This document shows positions 50,202 to 59,170 of a stretch of DNA of 64,000 nucleotides, piece by piece; the stretch's first letter is position 1, and each line of letters begins with the position of its first letter. This stretch comes from Thermoplasmata archaeon (GTDB taxonomy: Archaea; Thermoplasmatota; Thermoplasmata; Lutacidiplasmatales; UBA184). The stretch covers positions 419,202 to 483,201 of the forward strand of contig JAKASQ010000001.1 of assembly GCA_021828195.1 (NCBI GenBank), read 5' to 3'. Below the pieces are notes generated by a model, which was not told the DNA's origin, searched no databases, and saw only the letters and a list, made by a program, of their open reading frames with translations. The position numbers and the translations under genes are program-made.

Positions 50202-50990
50202 ATGGAGCCGATCCGAGCCGGGCGCGACGGGGCCGTCTTCACGATCACGATCAACCGGCCCGAGCGACGCAACGCGCTCGATGTCGTGTCGATGACCTCG
50301 CTACGCGAAGCGCTCCAGCGCGCGAGCCTCGACACCGCCGCCCGGGTCGTGGTGCTCACCGGGGCCGGTGACTCGTTCAGCGCGGGCGGGGACGTGTCCG
50401 TCATGGAGGAAGCGCGGACCGCGGGAACGCTCCCGAAGCTGTTCCACGAGCTCACGGCCGAGATGGAGCACGCGATCCGCGAGATCGTCAGCATGCCGAA
50501 GCCGGTGCTCGCGTCCCTGCCGGGCGTGGCGGCCGGCGGTGGCCTATCCCTCGCGCTCGCGGCCGATTGGCGCATCGCGAGCGACTCCGCCGTCCTCGTG
50601 CCGGCATTCTCCCAGCTCGGGGCGGTTCCGGACGGCGGACTGACCTACTTCCTTCCCCACTACCTCGGGATCGGGCTCGCTCAACAGATGTTGTTCTCGA
50701 ACGCACGCATCCCGGCCGCGCGGGCGCTCGAGCTCGGCCTTGTCCACGAAGTGCTCGCGTCCGGGGCCCTGGAGCCGCGTCGCATCGAACGGGCGGACGA
50801 ACTCGCCCGCGGGCCGACGTTCGCCTACGGATGGACCAAGCGGCTTCTTCATTCGGCATTCACCGAACGCATCGAGGGGCAGATGGCGCTCGAGCGTCGG
50901 GGCGCGGTCGAGGCGGCCCGCGGGCCGGAGCTCGCCGAGGGGATTCGCGCGTTCCGCGAGAAGCGCCCGCCGAAGTTCCCGTCGCAGTAG
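50202..50990 (+). CDS. enoyl-CoA hydratase/isomerase family protein
   Basis: The protein has 262 residues from ATG 50202 (MEPIRAGRDGAVFTITINRPERRNAL). It has the crotonase fold with oxyanion-hole motifs GDSFSAGGDVSVM and GVAAGGGLSLALAADWRIAS. The region that holds the catalytic Glu in hydratases reads FSQLGAVPDGGLTYFLPHYLG, with Asp in place of Gly/Glu at one position, more like isomerase-type members. It ends FREKRPPKFPSQ, as in hydratases. Second crotonase of the window after the fused one at 24968. Substrate undefined. Confidence 0.87.
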   Translation: MEPIRAGRDGAVFTITINRPERRNALDVVSMTSLREALQRASLDTAARVVVLTGAGDSFSAGGDVSVMEEARTAGTLPKLFHELTAEMEHAIREIVSMPKPVLASLPGVAAGGGLSLALAADWRIASDSAVLVPAFSQLGAVPDGGLTYFLPHYLGIGLAQQMLFSNARIPAARALELGLVHEVLASGALEPRRIERADELARGPTFAYGWTKRLLHSAFTERIEGQMALERRGAVEAARGPELAEGIRAFREKRPPKFPSQ

Positions 50991-51011
50991 CGTTCGCGGG
51001 ACCGCTATACC

Positions 51012-51629
51012 TCAAGCGGGAGTCGGCCAGGGGCGGGCCAGTTTCTCTTCCAGGCTCCGGCGCACGGCCGGCCACTCGGACTCGAGAATGCTGTAAAGTA
51101 CGGAAGAGCGCCAGACGCCGTTCGGCAGGGGCACGTCCTCGCGCATCTGGCCCTCCCGGACCGCTCCCAGCCGCTCGATGGCCCGCCGCGAGCGCACGTT
51201 CCGCGCATCGGTCTGGAGTTGGACCCGGTGGACGTGCTCGACGTCGAAGGCATGGTGGAGGAGGAGGTACTTCGCCTCGGTGTTCAGAGGGGTCCGCCAG
51301 TAGGCCGGATCGTACCAGGTCCCACCGATCTCTACGCCACGACTTTCCCGATCGATTCGTAGGAACCGGGTCATCCCGACCGGCTCGTGGCCGGGCAATC
51401 GCCGTACTGTGAAGCAGAGATCGGTACCCGCTTGTTGGCGCTCGAGCAGCACTCCAATCTGAGCGGTCATCGCGGGAAGCGTGGCCGCGGGGCCGGATCG
51501 GATGTACGTCCAAACCTTCGGATCTCGACCGGCTTCCGAGAGCGCCGGGGCGTGCTCGGTCTGGAGCGGGACCAGCTCCAAGCGGTTCCCGACCAGCGCG
51601 AGCGGTGGCCGGAACTCCGGTTCACGCAT
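51012..51629 (-). CDS. RimJ/RimL-type GNAT acetyltransferase
   Basis: The protein has 205 residues. It has ALVGNRLELVPLQTEHAPALSEAG, a core VGMTRFLRIDRESRGVEIGGTWYDPAYWRTPLNTEAKYLLLHHAFD, then VHRVQLQTDARNVRSRRAIERLGAVREGQMR, which is the RimL-like pattern with NxxSxxxIEKxG-type acetyl-CoA region. It probably N-acetylates a protein terminus or small amine. Divergent from the complex I operon. Confidence 0.85.
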   Translation of the reverse strand: MREPEFRPPLALVGNRLELVPLQTEHAPALSEAGRDPKVWTYIRSGPAATLPAMTAQIGVLLERQQAGTDLCFTVRRLPGHEPVGMTRFLRIDRESRGVEIGGTWYDPAYWRTPLNTEAKYLLLHHAFDVEHVHRVQLQTDARNVRSRRAIERLGAVREGQMREDVPLPNGVWRSSVLYSILESEWPAVRRSLEEKLARPWPTPA

Positions 51630-51724
51630 ACGAACGCCGTCAGGATGCCCGGAAGATAACGGGGTCCGGTCCCCGTCGGCTCCGCGGCGGGAAATCGGCC
51701 CGTTCGCCGGAACCCGGGTCAGGC

Positions 51725-51733
51725 CTTAAATAA
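51725..51733 (+). promoter_or_regulatory. TATA-like box of the complex I operon
   Basis: CTTAAATAA predicts a transcript start near 51756, leaving a leader of about 28 bases that holds the ribosome-binding site GGAAGGAGG (51766-51774). Confidence 0.5.
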
Positions 51734-51783
51734 CGAAATGGGGTCCAACGGAACAGAGGCCGACCGGAAGGAGGGCAGCACGG

Positions 51784-52149
51784 ATGGACGCAGGACTGGA
51801 CACTTTCCTCGTCTTCGCTGGCATCGCGGCCGCCTTCGGCATCGGCTCGATCTTCGCGAACCGGACGCTCGGAGCGAAGCGACGGCGCTCCTACCTTCAG
51901 CTCACGACGTATGAATGCGGCGAGGAGGCCGAGGGTGAGGCGCAGATCGACTTCCCCACCCAGCACTACGCGTTCGCGATCGTGTTCGTCGCGGTCGACG
52001 TGATCGGGTTCATTCTCGCGCTGTGGGCGCTGACGTTCCGAGGTGTCAACTCCTCCTGGTACCCCGTCTTCATCGCCTTCGGGTTCGCGACCCTGGCGAT
52101 CATCGGCATCTACTACGCGCTCAGCGGCGAGCGCCGGTGGGTCGTATGA
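51784..52149 (+). CDS. nuoA: complex I subunit A
   Basis: The protein has 121 residues with three transmembrane helices. It has [60 protein letters not shown]; the conserved Cys loop after helix 1 is kept, with the acidic membrane residues. ATG 51784 has a strong GGAAGGAGG 9 bases upstream, unlike the leaderless genes around it. First of eleven genes A-B-C-D-H-I-J-K-L-M-N on one strand. Confidence 0.93.
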   Translation: MDAGLDTFLVFAGIAAAFGIGSIFANRTLGAKRRRSYLQLTTYECGEEAEGEAQIDFPTQHYAFAIVFVAVDVIGFILALWALTFRGVNSSWYPVFIAFGFATLAIIGIYYALSGERRWVV

Positions 52150-52757
52150 GCGCGGCTCCCGAGAATCTTCCTCGGCCGCTGACTCCCGGTATGCCGCCCC
52201 CGGTCCTTCCGATGGCCGACGCGGCCCCCGCCATTCCCTTCCTCGAGATCGAAGCCCTCCGCGCCCAGCAGTTCATCCCCGCCGCGAAGGAGGCTCTCGG
52301 GGCCATGATCGCGGAGCAAGGCCGGGACCGGCTAACCCGGCCCGTCTTCAACTGGGCCGGACGGAACTCGCTCTTCCCGCTCCACTGGGGCCTCGCCTGC
52401 TGCGCGATCGAGTTCGCTGCGGCGTTCGGCGCCCGCTGGGATGCCGAGCGCTTCGGGGTCGTGCCGCGATCGTCTCCGCGCCAGTGCGACCTCATGATCG
52501 TCAACGGGACCGTGACGTGGAAGGTGGCGCACAAGCTCGTCACGCTCTACGAGCAGATGCCCGAGCCGAAGTGGGTCATCGCGATGGGCAACTGCGCCAC
52601 CGGCGGTGGCCCGTTCCGGACGGCGTACTCGGTCGTGCCCGGCGTCGACAAGCTCGTCCCCGTGGACCTCTACATCGCCGGGTGCCCGCCGCGTCCGGAG
52701 GCGATGCTCGATGGGATCTTGAAGCTCGAACAGCTCATTCGGGAGCGAAAGGAGTAG
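52146..52757 (+). CDS. nuoB: complex I subunit B (cluster N2 subunit)
   Basis: The protein has 203 residues from ATG 52146, overlapping nuoA by 4 bp. The N2 [4Fe-4S] ligands are all present: LACCAIEF (C85, C86), GNCATGGG and AGCPPRPEA. The N-terminal 60 residues (Pro/Ala-rich, then a helix) are an extension compared with the minimal subunit. It passes electrons from NuoI clusters to the quinone site formed with NuoD. Confidence 0.94.
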   Translation: MSAAPENLPRPLTPGMPPPVLPMADAAPAIPFLEIEALRAQQFIPAAKEALGAMIAEQGRDRLTRPVFNWAGRNSLFPLHWGLACCAIEFAAAFGARWDAERFGVVPRSSPRQCDLMIVNGTVTWKVAHKLVTLYEQMPEPKWVIAMGNCATGGGPFRTAYSVVPGVDKLVPVDLYIAGCPPRPEAMLDGILKLEQLIRERKE

Positions 52758-52793
52758 TCCCGCTCGGGACGCCTCGAGCACCGTAGGGGAGGT

Positions 52794-53270
52794 ATGGCAG
52801 CGGAGGAGTGGGCTCAGGAACTCGCTCGACACCTCGGCGACCGGATGATCTCGCTCACCCCGTTCGCCCGGACGCTCGGCCGAGTGAAGTTCCGCCCCGA
52901 GGCGGCGCGGGAGATCTTCCGCGCGGTGCACGACGACCTCGGCTTCGACCATCTGTCGATGGTCGGCGGCATCGATTGGGTGGACCGCCGCGAGGTCATC
53001 TACACGCTCTGGTCCGATCGTCGCGTGGCCTATCTGTTCTTGTCGGCCGACCTCGTCGGGGAAGCCCCGCACATCGAAACCGCGAGCGCGGTGTGGCCCG
53101 GTGCGAACTGGCACGAACGAGAGACCTGGGAGCTCGTCGGGATCCAGTTCGACCACCACCCGGACCTGCGCCACCTCTTGATGCCGGACGGGTACGCGTT
53201 CAACCCGCTGCTCCGCTCCTTCAAGCTCCACGAGCCGGAGGAGCTGGAGGTGAAGACGCGCCATGTCTGA
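52794..53270 (+). CDS. nuoC: complex I subunit C
   Basis: The protein has 158 residues of the 30-kDa subunit family. DLGFDHLSMVGGIDWVDRREVIYTLWS, ETASAVWPGANWHERETWELVGIQFDHHPDLRHLLMPDGY is the diagnostic ERE-x-(W/Y)-(D/E) type motif. Separate from NuoD (not fused); overlaps it by 8 bp. Confidence 0.92.
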   Translation: MAAEEWAQELARHLGDRMISLTPFARTLGRVKFRPEAAREIFRAVHDDLGFDHLSMVGGIDWVDRREVIYTLWSDRRVAYLFLSADLVGEAPHIETASAVWPGANWHERETWELVGIQFDHHPDLRHLLMPDGYAFNPLLRSFKLHEPEELEVKTRHV

Positions 53271-54408
53271 GATGTGGATCAACATGGGGCCCCAGCACCC
53301 CATGACGCACGGCCTGTGGAATCTCCGCGTGAAGATCGACGGGGAGCAGGTCCTGGACGTCGATCCCGAGATGGGATACCTGCATCGAGGAATCGAGAAG
53401 ATCAGCGAGGATCGTCATTACAACGAAGTGATCACCCTGATGGATCGTTGCTGCTACGTCGCCGGACTGTCCTGGGAGCACCTGTACGTGCTCGCGGCGG
53501 AGCAGGCGCTCCACGTCCAGCCGCCCGAGCGGGCCGAGTACATCCGCGTGATGAGCGACGAGTTCCAGCGGATCGGTTCCCACGTGATGTGGTACGCCGC
53601 CTTTGTCCAGGACATCGGGCTGATGACGCCGTTCCTCTATGGGATGCGCGACCGCGATCTCGTCCTCGACCTCTTCCAGAGCTACACGGGCGCCCGGATG
53701 ACGTACGAATACATGCGGGTCGGCGGGGTTCGCAACGATCTGCCTCCGGGGTTCATCGGTGAGGCCCGCAAGGTCTGCGACTGGCTCATCGACCGCTTCG
53801 TCGAATACGACCAGCTCTGCCTCAACTCCGACATCTTCCACAAGCGTTGCGACGGCCTCGGCGTGATGAACGCGCGAGCCTGCATCGATCACGGGATCAC
53901 CGGTCCGATGCTCCGAAGCGCGGGCGTCCGCCGCGACCTGCGGAAGGACCGGCCCTACTCGGCGTACGACCGGCTCGAGTTCGATGTCGCCCACGCGGAG
54001 GCGGGAGACGTGACGGCGCGCTACCTCGTACGGATGGAGGAGATGCGCCAGTCGATCCGAATCATCCGCCAGACGCTCGACTGGCTCGAGCACCACCCGG
54101 GGCCGGTGCTGGCCCAGGAGCTCCCCCGCTGGCTCGGAGCGCCGTACGCTCCCGTCGGTCGAGAAGGCTACCTGCTCAAGCGCAACTACCCGAAGGGGCT
54201 CGGCTTCTCCGCGATCGAGGAACCGCACGGCGAGGCGCTCGCCTACGTGGTGAACGAAGGATCCGAGCATCCCTATCGCGTGAAGTTCCGCTCGCCCGTG
54301 TTCGCCAACGTCAGCGCGGCCCGGCAGTACCTGGTCGGCTACCGGATCGCCGACATCCCCCCCATCATGGGCAGCGTCGACGTCTGCGTCGGGGAAGTCG
54401 ACCGGTAG
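53263..54408 (+). CDS. nuoD: complex I subunit D (49-kDa, quinone-site subunit)
   Basis: The protein has 381 residues and is related to the large subunit of NiFe hydrogenases without the NiFe ligands. It starts MSEMWINMGPQHPMTHGLWNLRVKIDG, with GPQHP at the quinone cavity, then PEMGYLHRGIEK, and the C-terminus IADIPPIMGSVDVCVGEVDR. In this operon it docks on NuoB and NuoH. Confidence 0.94.
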   Translation: MSEMWINMGPQHPMTHGLWNLRVKIDGEQVLDVDPEMGYLHRGIEKISEDRHYNEVITLMDRCCYVAGLSWEHLYVLAAEQALHVQPPERAEYIRVMSDEFQRIGSHVMWYAAFVQDIGLMTPFLYGMRDRDLVLDLFQSYTGARMTYEYMRVGGVRNDLPPGFIGEARKVCDWLIDRFVEYDQLCLNSDIFHKRCDGLGVMNARACIDHGITGPMLRSAGVRRDLRKDRPYSAYDRLEFDVAHAEAGDVTARYLVRMEEMRQSIRIIRQTLDWLEHHPGPVLAQELPRWLGAPYAPVGREGYLLKRNYPKGLGFSAIEEPHGEALAYVVNEGSEHPYRVKFRSPVFANVSAARQYLVGYRIADIPPIMGSVDVCVGEVDR

Positions 54409-54423
54409 GAGGGCGCACGATCA

Positions 54424-55551
54424 ATGACCACTTCGCTGCTCTCCGTCTCCATCGCGCTCTCGTCGGTCCTGCTCAGCGGAGTGGGATCGATCTTTCCGGC
54501 GCCGATCCAGGGTGGGCTGACGAACGGGAACACGATCGATGCGCTGGGGATCCTGATCTTCGGGGTCATCCTGCTCGCCGCGAGCATGCTCAACACGATC
54601 TTCCTGATCTGGTGGGAGCGCAAGCTCCTCGGGCGGTTCATGGATCGGCGCGGCGCGATGCACGTCGGCTACGCCGGGCTCCTGCAGAACTTTGCGGATG
54701 GGTTCAAACTGTTCCGCAAGGACACCGTACGCCCCCGGGACGCGGATTCGATGGGATTCTTCGTCGGCCCGACCGCGTACCTCGTCACGAGCCTCGTCAT
54801 CTTCGCCATCCTCCCCATCTCCACGGGATGGAACTCCGGGAATCTTCCCCTGAGCCTCCTGCTCGCGATCACGATCTTCTCCTTCGCGCCGCTCTTCATC
54901 TTCATCAGCGCCTGGTCGAGCAACAACAAGTACTCGCTGATCGGCGGGATGCGCTCCGCCGCGCAGATGATCGCCTACGAGGTCCCGATCCTCCTCGCGA
55001 TCGTCGCGGTCGTCATCGTTTCCGGCACCTTCAGCCTCGACACGATCGTCACCGAACAGCAGAACTACTGGTACTGGGGACCGCTCTTCCTCGCGATGGT
55101 CGTCTTCGTCGCCGGAATGCTCGCCGAGATGGAACGGATCCCGTTCGATCTCCCCGAGGCCGAGGCGGAGCTGGTCGAGGGCTGGAACACCGAGTACGGC
55201 GGGATGATGTTCGCGTACTTCATGCTCACCGACTACGTTCGGGTCCTTCTCGGATGCTTCCTCATCGTCCTACTCTTCCTCGGCGGCTGGACGATGCCGA
55301 GCTGGGTGCCGAGCGCCTGGACGAGCTTCCCGCTCGCGGGCATCTTCTGGTTCATGCTCAAGGCGTATGCGGTGTTCACCGTCTTTGTTTGGATCCGGGC
55401 CTCGTTGCCTCGCGTGCGCACCGACCAGCTCCTCCGGGTGGGCTGGAACCGCATGATCCCGCTCAGCCTCGTTTCGATCGTGCTCGCGGCGGGACTCGTC
55501 CTCGCCAAGTGCCTCCCGGTCTTCGGTTGCCTCCCGAACCTGGGGGGATGA
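54424..55551 (+). CDS. nuoH: complex I subunit H
   Basis: The membrane protein has 375 residues with about eight helices. The conserved quinone-cavity loop reads MERIPFDLPEAEAELVEGWNTEYGGMMFAYFML. Other marks: WWERKLLGRFMDRRGAMHVGYAGLLQNFADGFKLFRKD and WIRASLPRVRTDQLLRVGWN. It follows nuoD after 15 bp; its TGA overlaps the nuoI ATG (ATGA). Confidence 0.94.
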   Translation: MTTSLLSVSIALSSVLLSGVGSIFPAPIQGGLTNGNTIDALGILIFGVILLAASMLNTIFLIWWERKLLGRFMDRRGAMHVGYAGLLQNFADGFKLFRKDTVRPRDADSMGFFVGPTAYLVTSLVIFAILPISTGWNSGNLPLSLLLAITIFSFAPLFIFISAWSSNNKYSLIGGMRSAAQMIAYEVPILLAIVAVVIVSGTFSLDTIVTEQQNYWYWGPLFLAMVVFVAGMLAEMERIPFDLPEAEAELVEGWNTEYGGMMFAYFMLTDYVRVLLGCFLIVLLFLGGWTMPSWVPSAWTSFPLAGIFWFMLKAYAVFTVFVWIRASLPRVRTDQLLRVGWNRMIPLSLVSIVLAAGLVLAKCLPVFGCLPNLGG

Positions 55552-56345
55552 GCAGGGAACGATCCATGGCGGGTGCACAGGTCGAGGAGAAGACGAAGCC
55601 GAGCCGGTCGATCCTCTGGGTCGCCCGGCCGATGCTCACGGCGGCCCGTCAGTTCGGCCGCAGCCTCCTCCGGCCGAGCACGATTGTTTACCCGTTCGAG
55701 CGCCTCGAGGACCCGAAGTTCCGCGACCGCGTCGGGATCGGCTCCGGCCGGCCCATCGGGGTCGGGCACATCTGGGACAACTACCGAGGCGTGCACGCGC
55801 TGAACATCGCCACGTGCATCAGCTGCAACCTGTGCGCGTTCAGCTGCCCGGATCTGTGCATCGACATGGTCACAGTCCCCGGCGGAGACCCGAAGCACCC
55901 GAAGAAGAGCCCCCAGATCGACTACGGGAAGTGCAGCTACTGCGGCTTCTGCTCGGACGCCTGCCCCGAGGGCTGCCTCACGATGACCACGCGCTACGAG
56001 CTGTCGGTCACCAAGCGCGCAGAGATGGTCTACTCCCCTCAGAAGCTCCAGGAGGTCTTCGAACGAAAGCTTCCGATGAACCCGGTTCGTGTCGAGCGGC
56101 CGGCGAACGAGGACGCGATCCTGCTCGAACCGCTGCTGTGCATCGGATGCAACGCGTGCGCCCGGGACTGCCCCACCAATTGCATCACCATGCTCGATAT
56201 CCCCAAGGTCGAGCCGAAGCCGGGGGAGAAGGTCGCGAAGCGGATCTGGAAGGAGCCCGTCGTTAACGATTCCGACTGCGTGCGCTGCGGCACCTGCATC
56301 AGCGTCTGCCCGAAGGAATGCCTGTTCTGGGGGATTCGCACGTGA
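55548..56345 (+). CDS. nuoI: complex I subunit I with four 4Fe-4S motifs
   Basis: The protein has 265 residues from ATG 55548 (a second ATG at 55566 is possible). A first dicluster domain holds C90/C93/C96/C100 and C129/C132/C135/C139, matching N6a/N6b of NuoI. A second dicluster unit follows at C198/C201/C204/C208 and C244/C247/C250/C254. Standard NuoI has about 160-200 residues and two clusters. With NuoEFG missing from the operon, the extra clusters could extend the electron wire to a ferredoxin or another donor; this is inference. The track ORF from 53847 is antisense-like sequence in its first two thirds. Confidence 0.92.
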   Translation: MSRERSMAGAQVEEKTKPSRSILWVARPMLTAARQFGRSLLRPSTIVYPFERLEDPKFRDRVGIGSGRPIGVGHIWDNYRGVHALNIATCISCNLCAFSCPDLCIDMVTVPGGDPKHPKKSPQIDYGKCSYCGFCSDACPEGCLTMTTRYELSVTKRAEMVYSPQKLQEVFERKLPMNPVRVERPANEDAILLEPLLCIGCNACARDCPTNCITMLDIPKVEPKPGEKVAKRIWKEPVVNDSDCVRCGTCISVCPKECLFWGIRT

Positions 56346-56830
56346 GCCCCGAGGAACTGGCGTTCCTCGCCCTCGCCTTGATCGCGATTGTCACGGGCAC
56401 CCTCGCCCTGCTCGTGCGCGAATTGATCCACACGATCGTCTGGATCGGGGTGTTCTTCGTCGATCTCGCCGCGCTCTACTTCCTCCTCCTCGCCCCGTTC
56501 CTGGGGGTCCTCCAGCTCGGCGTGTACGCCGGCGCGGTGACGATCCTGCTCCTGTTCGGTATCATGGTCACGCGCAAACGGATCTTCTCCCGGGAAGCCG
56601 CGACCGGGATCACGGCGGTTCCGGTGGCTCTCGCCGTCGTCGCGTTCATCTTCCTGCTAGTCGCCTTACCCGAGTTCCCCCAAGGTGAGCTCACGGTCCG
56701 TTCCTTCGATCCGTCCCTCCTCTCCCAGAACCTCTTCGGCCCCGGGGGGCCGTGGCTCCTCCTTCTTGGTCTCGTGATGCTCAGCGCGCTGATCGGAGCG
56801 ATCTACCTCGTGCGGGAAGGCCGCGAATAG
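56342..56830 (+). CDS. nuoJ: complex I subunit J
   Basis: The membrane protein has 162 residues from GTG 56342, overlapping the nuoI stop (GTGA). Five helices; HTIVWIGVFFVDLAALYFLLLAPFLGVLQLGVYAGAVTILLLFGIMVT is the typical NuoJ TM3 region with its Gly/Tyr pi-bulge sequence. Ends one base before nuoK. Confidence 0.92.
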   Translation: MSPEELAFLALALIAIVTGTLALLVRELIHTIVWIGVFFVDLAALYFLLLAPFLGVLQLGVYAGAVTILLLFGIMVTRKRIFSREAATGITAVPVALAVVAFIFLLVALPEFPQGELTVRSFDPSLLSQNLFGPGGPWLLLLGLVMLSALIGAIYLVREGRE

Positions 56831-57160
56831 ATGACGACGCTCGCGATCACCGGGTTCCTCGCGCTCTCCTTCGCGCTCTTCGCGATCGCAATCTTCGGGA
56901 TCCTCACGCGTCGGAACTTCATCCTGCTCCTGGTCTCCTTGGAGATCGGGATGAACGCTGCGATCCTGAACTTCGTCTACTTCGCCGCGCTGGCGCCCGT
57001 GAACGCGGGATCGACGAACGGGCTACCCGGTCAGTCGATTGCGGTCGTGCTGATCGGCTTCGCCGCGACGGAGATTGCGGTGGGACTCGCGATCGTGCTC
57101 GCGCTCAACCGTTCGAAGGGATCGATCAACGTCGCCGACTCGACCACCCTGAGGAACTGA
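56831..57160 (+). CDS. nuoK: complex I subunit K
   Basis: The protein has 109 residues, three helices, MrpC-like. FGILTRRNFILLLVSLEIGMNAAILNFVYF carries the conserved membrane Glu in SLEIGMNA; a second Glu is in AATEIAVGLAIVLAL. Part of the proton path between H and N. Confidence 0.93.
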   Translation: MTTLAITGFLALSFALFAIAIFGILTRRNFILLLVSLEIGMNAAILNFVYFAALAPVNAGSTNGLPGQSIAVVLIGFAATEIAVGLAIVLALNRSKGSINVADSTTLRN

Positions 57161-57172
57161 GGAGAAGTCTCG

Positions 57173-59170
57173 ATGGACCTGTCGATCCTGTTCGGCTGGG
57201 TGTTCCTCGTCCCGCTCCTTCCGGCACTCGCCTTCGTGATCATCGGGGTCTTGGGCGAGCGCCTCGGACGGTTCGAGCACGGAGGCTGGATCGCGGTCCT
57301 CCTCTCCGGAGCGGCGATGGTGCTCGGGGTCCTCATCGCGATCGGAGAGATGCTGAACCCGAACACGTACACCGACGTCAGCTACACCTGGTTCCACGTA
57401 GGTGCTTCCGGACCGTTCGCCAATGGGGTCTCCTTCGTCGTGGGGACGCTCGTCGATCCGATCTCGGCGTTGATGCTCATCGTCGTCACGGTCGTCGGAT
57501 TCCTCGTGATGCTGTACTCCGTGGGGTACATGCACCACGACGAGGGTCTCCCTCGGTACTACGCGTTGCTCTCGCTGTTCCTGACGGCGATGCTCGGCGT
57601 GGTCCTCTCCGACAACCTGCTCGAGTTCTTCCTGTTCTGGGAGCTTGTCGGCGTCTGCTCGTACTTCCTCATCGGGTTCTACTGGCGCAAGCCGAGCGCC
57701 TCGAGCGCGGCGAAGGAGGCGTTTCTGGTCACGCGGATCGGCGACGTGATGTTCCTCCTCGGGATTTTCATCTACTTCTCGGTCTACGCGATGACCGGCC
57801 CGAACGGTGGCTGGGCCGCGAACGGTTTCCTGTTCGTTCACGGGAGTGCGTCGTTCATCCCGATCGGCGCCCCGGGGAACAGCACGCTGCTCACCGTCGC
57901 CGGTCTCATGCTGCTGGGCGGAGCCGCCGGCAAGAGCGCCCAGTTCCCGCTCGATGTGTGGCTGCCGGACGCGATGGAGGGCCCCACGACCGTCTCGGCG
58001 CTCATCCACGCCGCGACGATGGTCGCTGCCGGTGTCTACCTGCTGGTCGTGGGAAGCATCTTCCTTGGGGGGTACACCTCGATCGTCCTGTTCGCGATCG
58101 TGGCGGTCGGGGGGTTCACCACCTTCTACGCGGCCACGATGGCCGTCGTCAATACCGACATCAAACGGGTGATCGCGTACTCAACGATCAGTCAGCTTGG
58201 CTACATGGTCCTCGCCGTCGGAGCTGGCTTCGCCATGGTCGGCCTGTATCAATTGTTCACGCACGCCTTCTTCAAGGCGCTCCTGTTCCTCGCCGCGGGC
58301 GCTATCATTCACACGATCGTCACGCAGGACCTGTTCCGGATGGGCGGTCTTGCGAAGAAGATGCGCTACACGTCGATCGCGTTCTTGATCGGTGCGCTGG
58401 CCCTCTCGGGAATCCCGCCGTTCGCCGGGTTCTGGAGCAAGGACGACGTCCTCGCGTCGGTGTATAGCCAACTCGGAGCGCACCCCGAGTACTGGCCGTT
58501 CTTCATCCTGGCCTTCGTAACGGTCTTCCTGACGGCCTACTACATCTTCCGGGTCTACTTCCTCGCCTTCTCCGGCCAACGCACCCGCGATGCCAGCCTG
58601 CCCGAGGCGCACGAGGTCCCGTGGGTGATGCTCGTTCCGATGATGGTCCTTGCCGGGTTCGCGGTCGTTGCCGGACTCTTCGCCTTTGTTCCGAGCTTCG
58701 CGGCCCTGTTCACGGGGGTCCCGGGCCTGGCCACCAACGTGCCCCCGGCGTACGGGCCGACCGACCTCCTCCTCTCGGCGATCTCGGTGACGCTGGCCGG
58801 CGCCGGGATCCTCCTCGCGTGGGGTCTCTGGGGCAACGGCCGCGTCTACGAGCTCCGGGCGAGCTCGCCCGTCCACTCGATCCGTAACCTCCTCCTCGCC
58901 CGGTACCACGTCAAGGCGGCCTACGATTGGGTCGGGATGGTCGGCATGTACACGGTCGCCCGGGCCGCCGACTTCTTCGACCGGTTCGTCATCGACGGCG
59001 CGGTGAAGGGATTCGAACGCTCGTTCCGCTCGATGAGCGACGGGATGCGTCGGATCCAGACCGGGCTCGTATCCGATTACGCCACGTATGTCGTCGCCGG
59101 GGTCATCGCGGTATTCGTCCTCCTGCTGTTCGTCGCGCCGTACCTCGCGTCGTTGTTCGGGGGTGGCTAG
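57173..59170 (+). CDS. nuoL: complex I subunit L (antiporter-like)
   Basis: The membrane protein has 665 residues and about 16 helices. FLFWELVGVCSYFLIGFYWRKPSASSAAKEAFLVTRIGD, AGKSAQFPLDVWLPDAMEGPTTVSALIHAATMVAAGVYL and KRVIAYSTISQLGYM carry the conserved Glu, Lys and His residues of the proton channel. The C-terminus (RYHVKAAYDWVGMVGMYTVARAADFFDRFVID) forms the long lateral helix and final anchor. It pumps protons at the distal end of the arm. Confidence 0.95.
   Translation: MDLSILFGWVFLVPLLPALAFVIIGVLGERLGRFEHGGWIAVLLSGAAMVLGVLIAIGEMLNPNTYTDVSYTWFHVGASGPFANGVSFVVGTLVDPISALMLIVVTVVGFLVMLYSVGYMHHDEGLPRYYALLSLFLTAMLGVVLSDNLLEFFLFWELVGVCSYFLIGFYWRKPSASSAAKEAFLVTRIGDVMFLLGIFIYFSVYAMTGPNGGWAANGFLFVHGSASFIPIGAPGNSTLLTVAGLMLLGGAAGKSAQFPLDVWLPDAMEGPTTVSALIHAATMVAAGVYLLVVGSIFLGGYTSIVLFAIVAVGGFTTFYAATMAVVNTDIKRVIAYSTISQLGYMVLAVGAGFAMVGLYQLFTHAFFKALLFLAAGAIIHTIVTQDLFRMGGLAKKMRYTSIAFLIGALALSGIPPFAGFWSKDDVLASVYSQLGAHPEYWPFFILAFVTVFLTAYYIFRVYFLAFSGQRTRDASLPEAHEVPWVMLVPMMVLAGFAVVAGLFAFVPSFAALFTGVPGLATNVPPAYGPTDLLLSAISVTLAGAGILLAWGLWGNGRVYELRASSPVHSIRNLLLARYHVKAAYDWVGMVGMYTVARAADFFDRFVIDGAVKGFERSFRSMSDGMRRIQTGLVSDYATYVVAGVIAVFVLLLFVAPYLASLFGGG

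Noticed and set aside
56752-58467. 571-aa plus-strand ORF
   Set aside because: Alternative frame of nuoJ/K/L, Arg-rich; the membrane proteins in the other frames are unmistakable.
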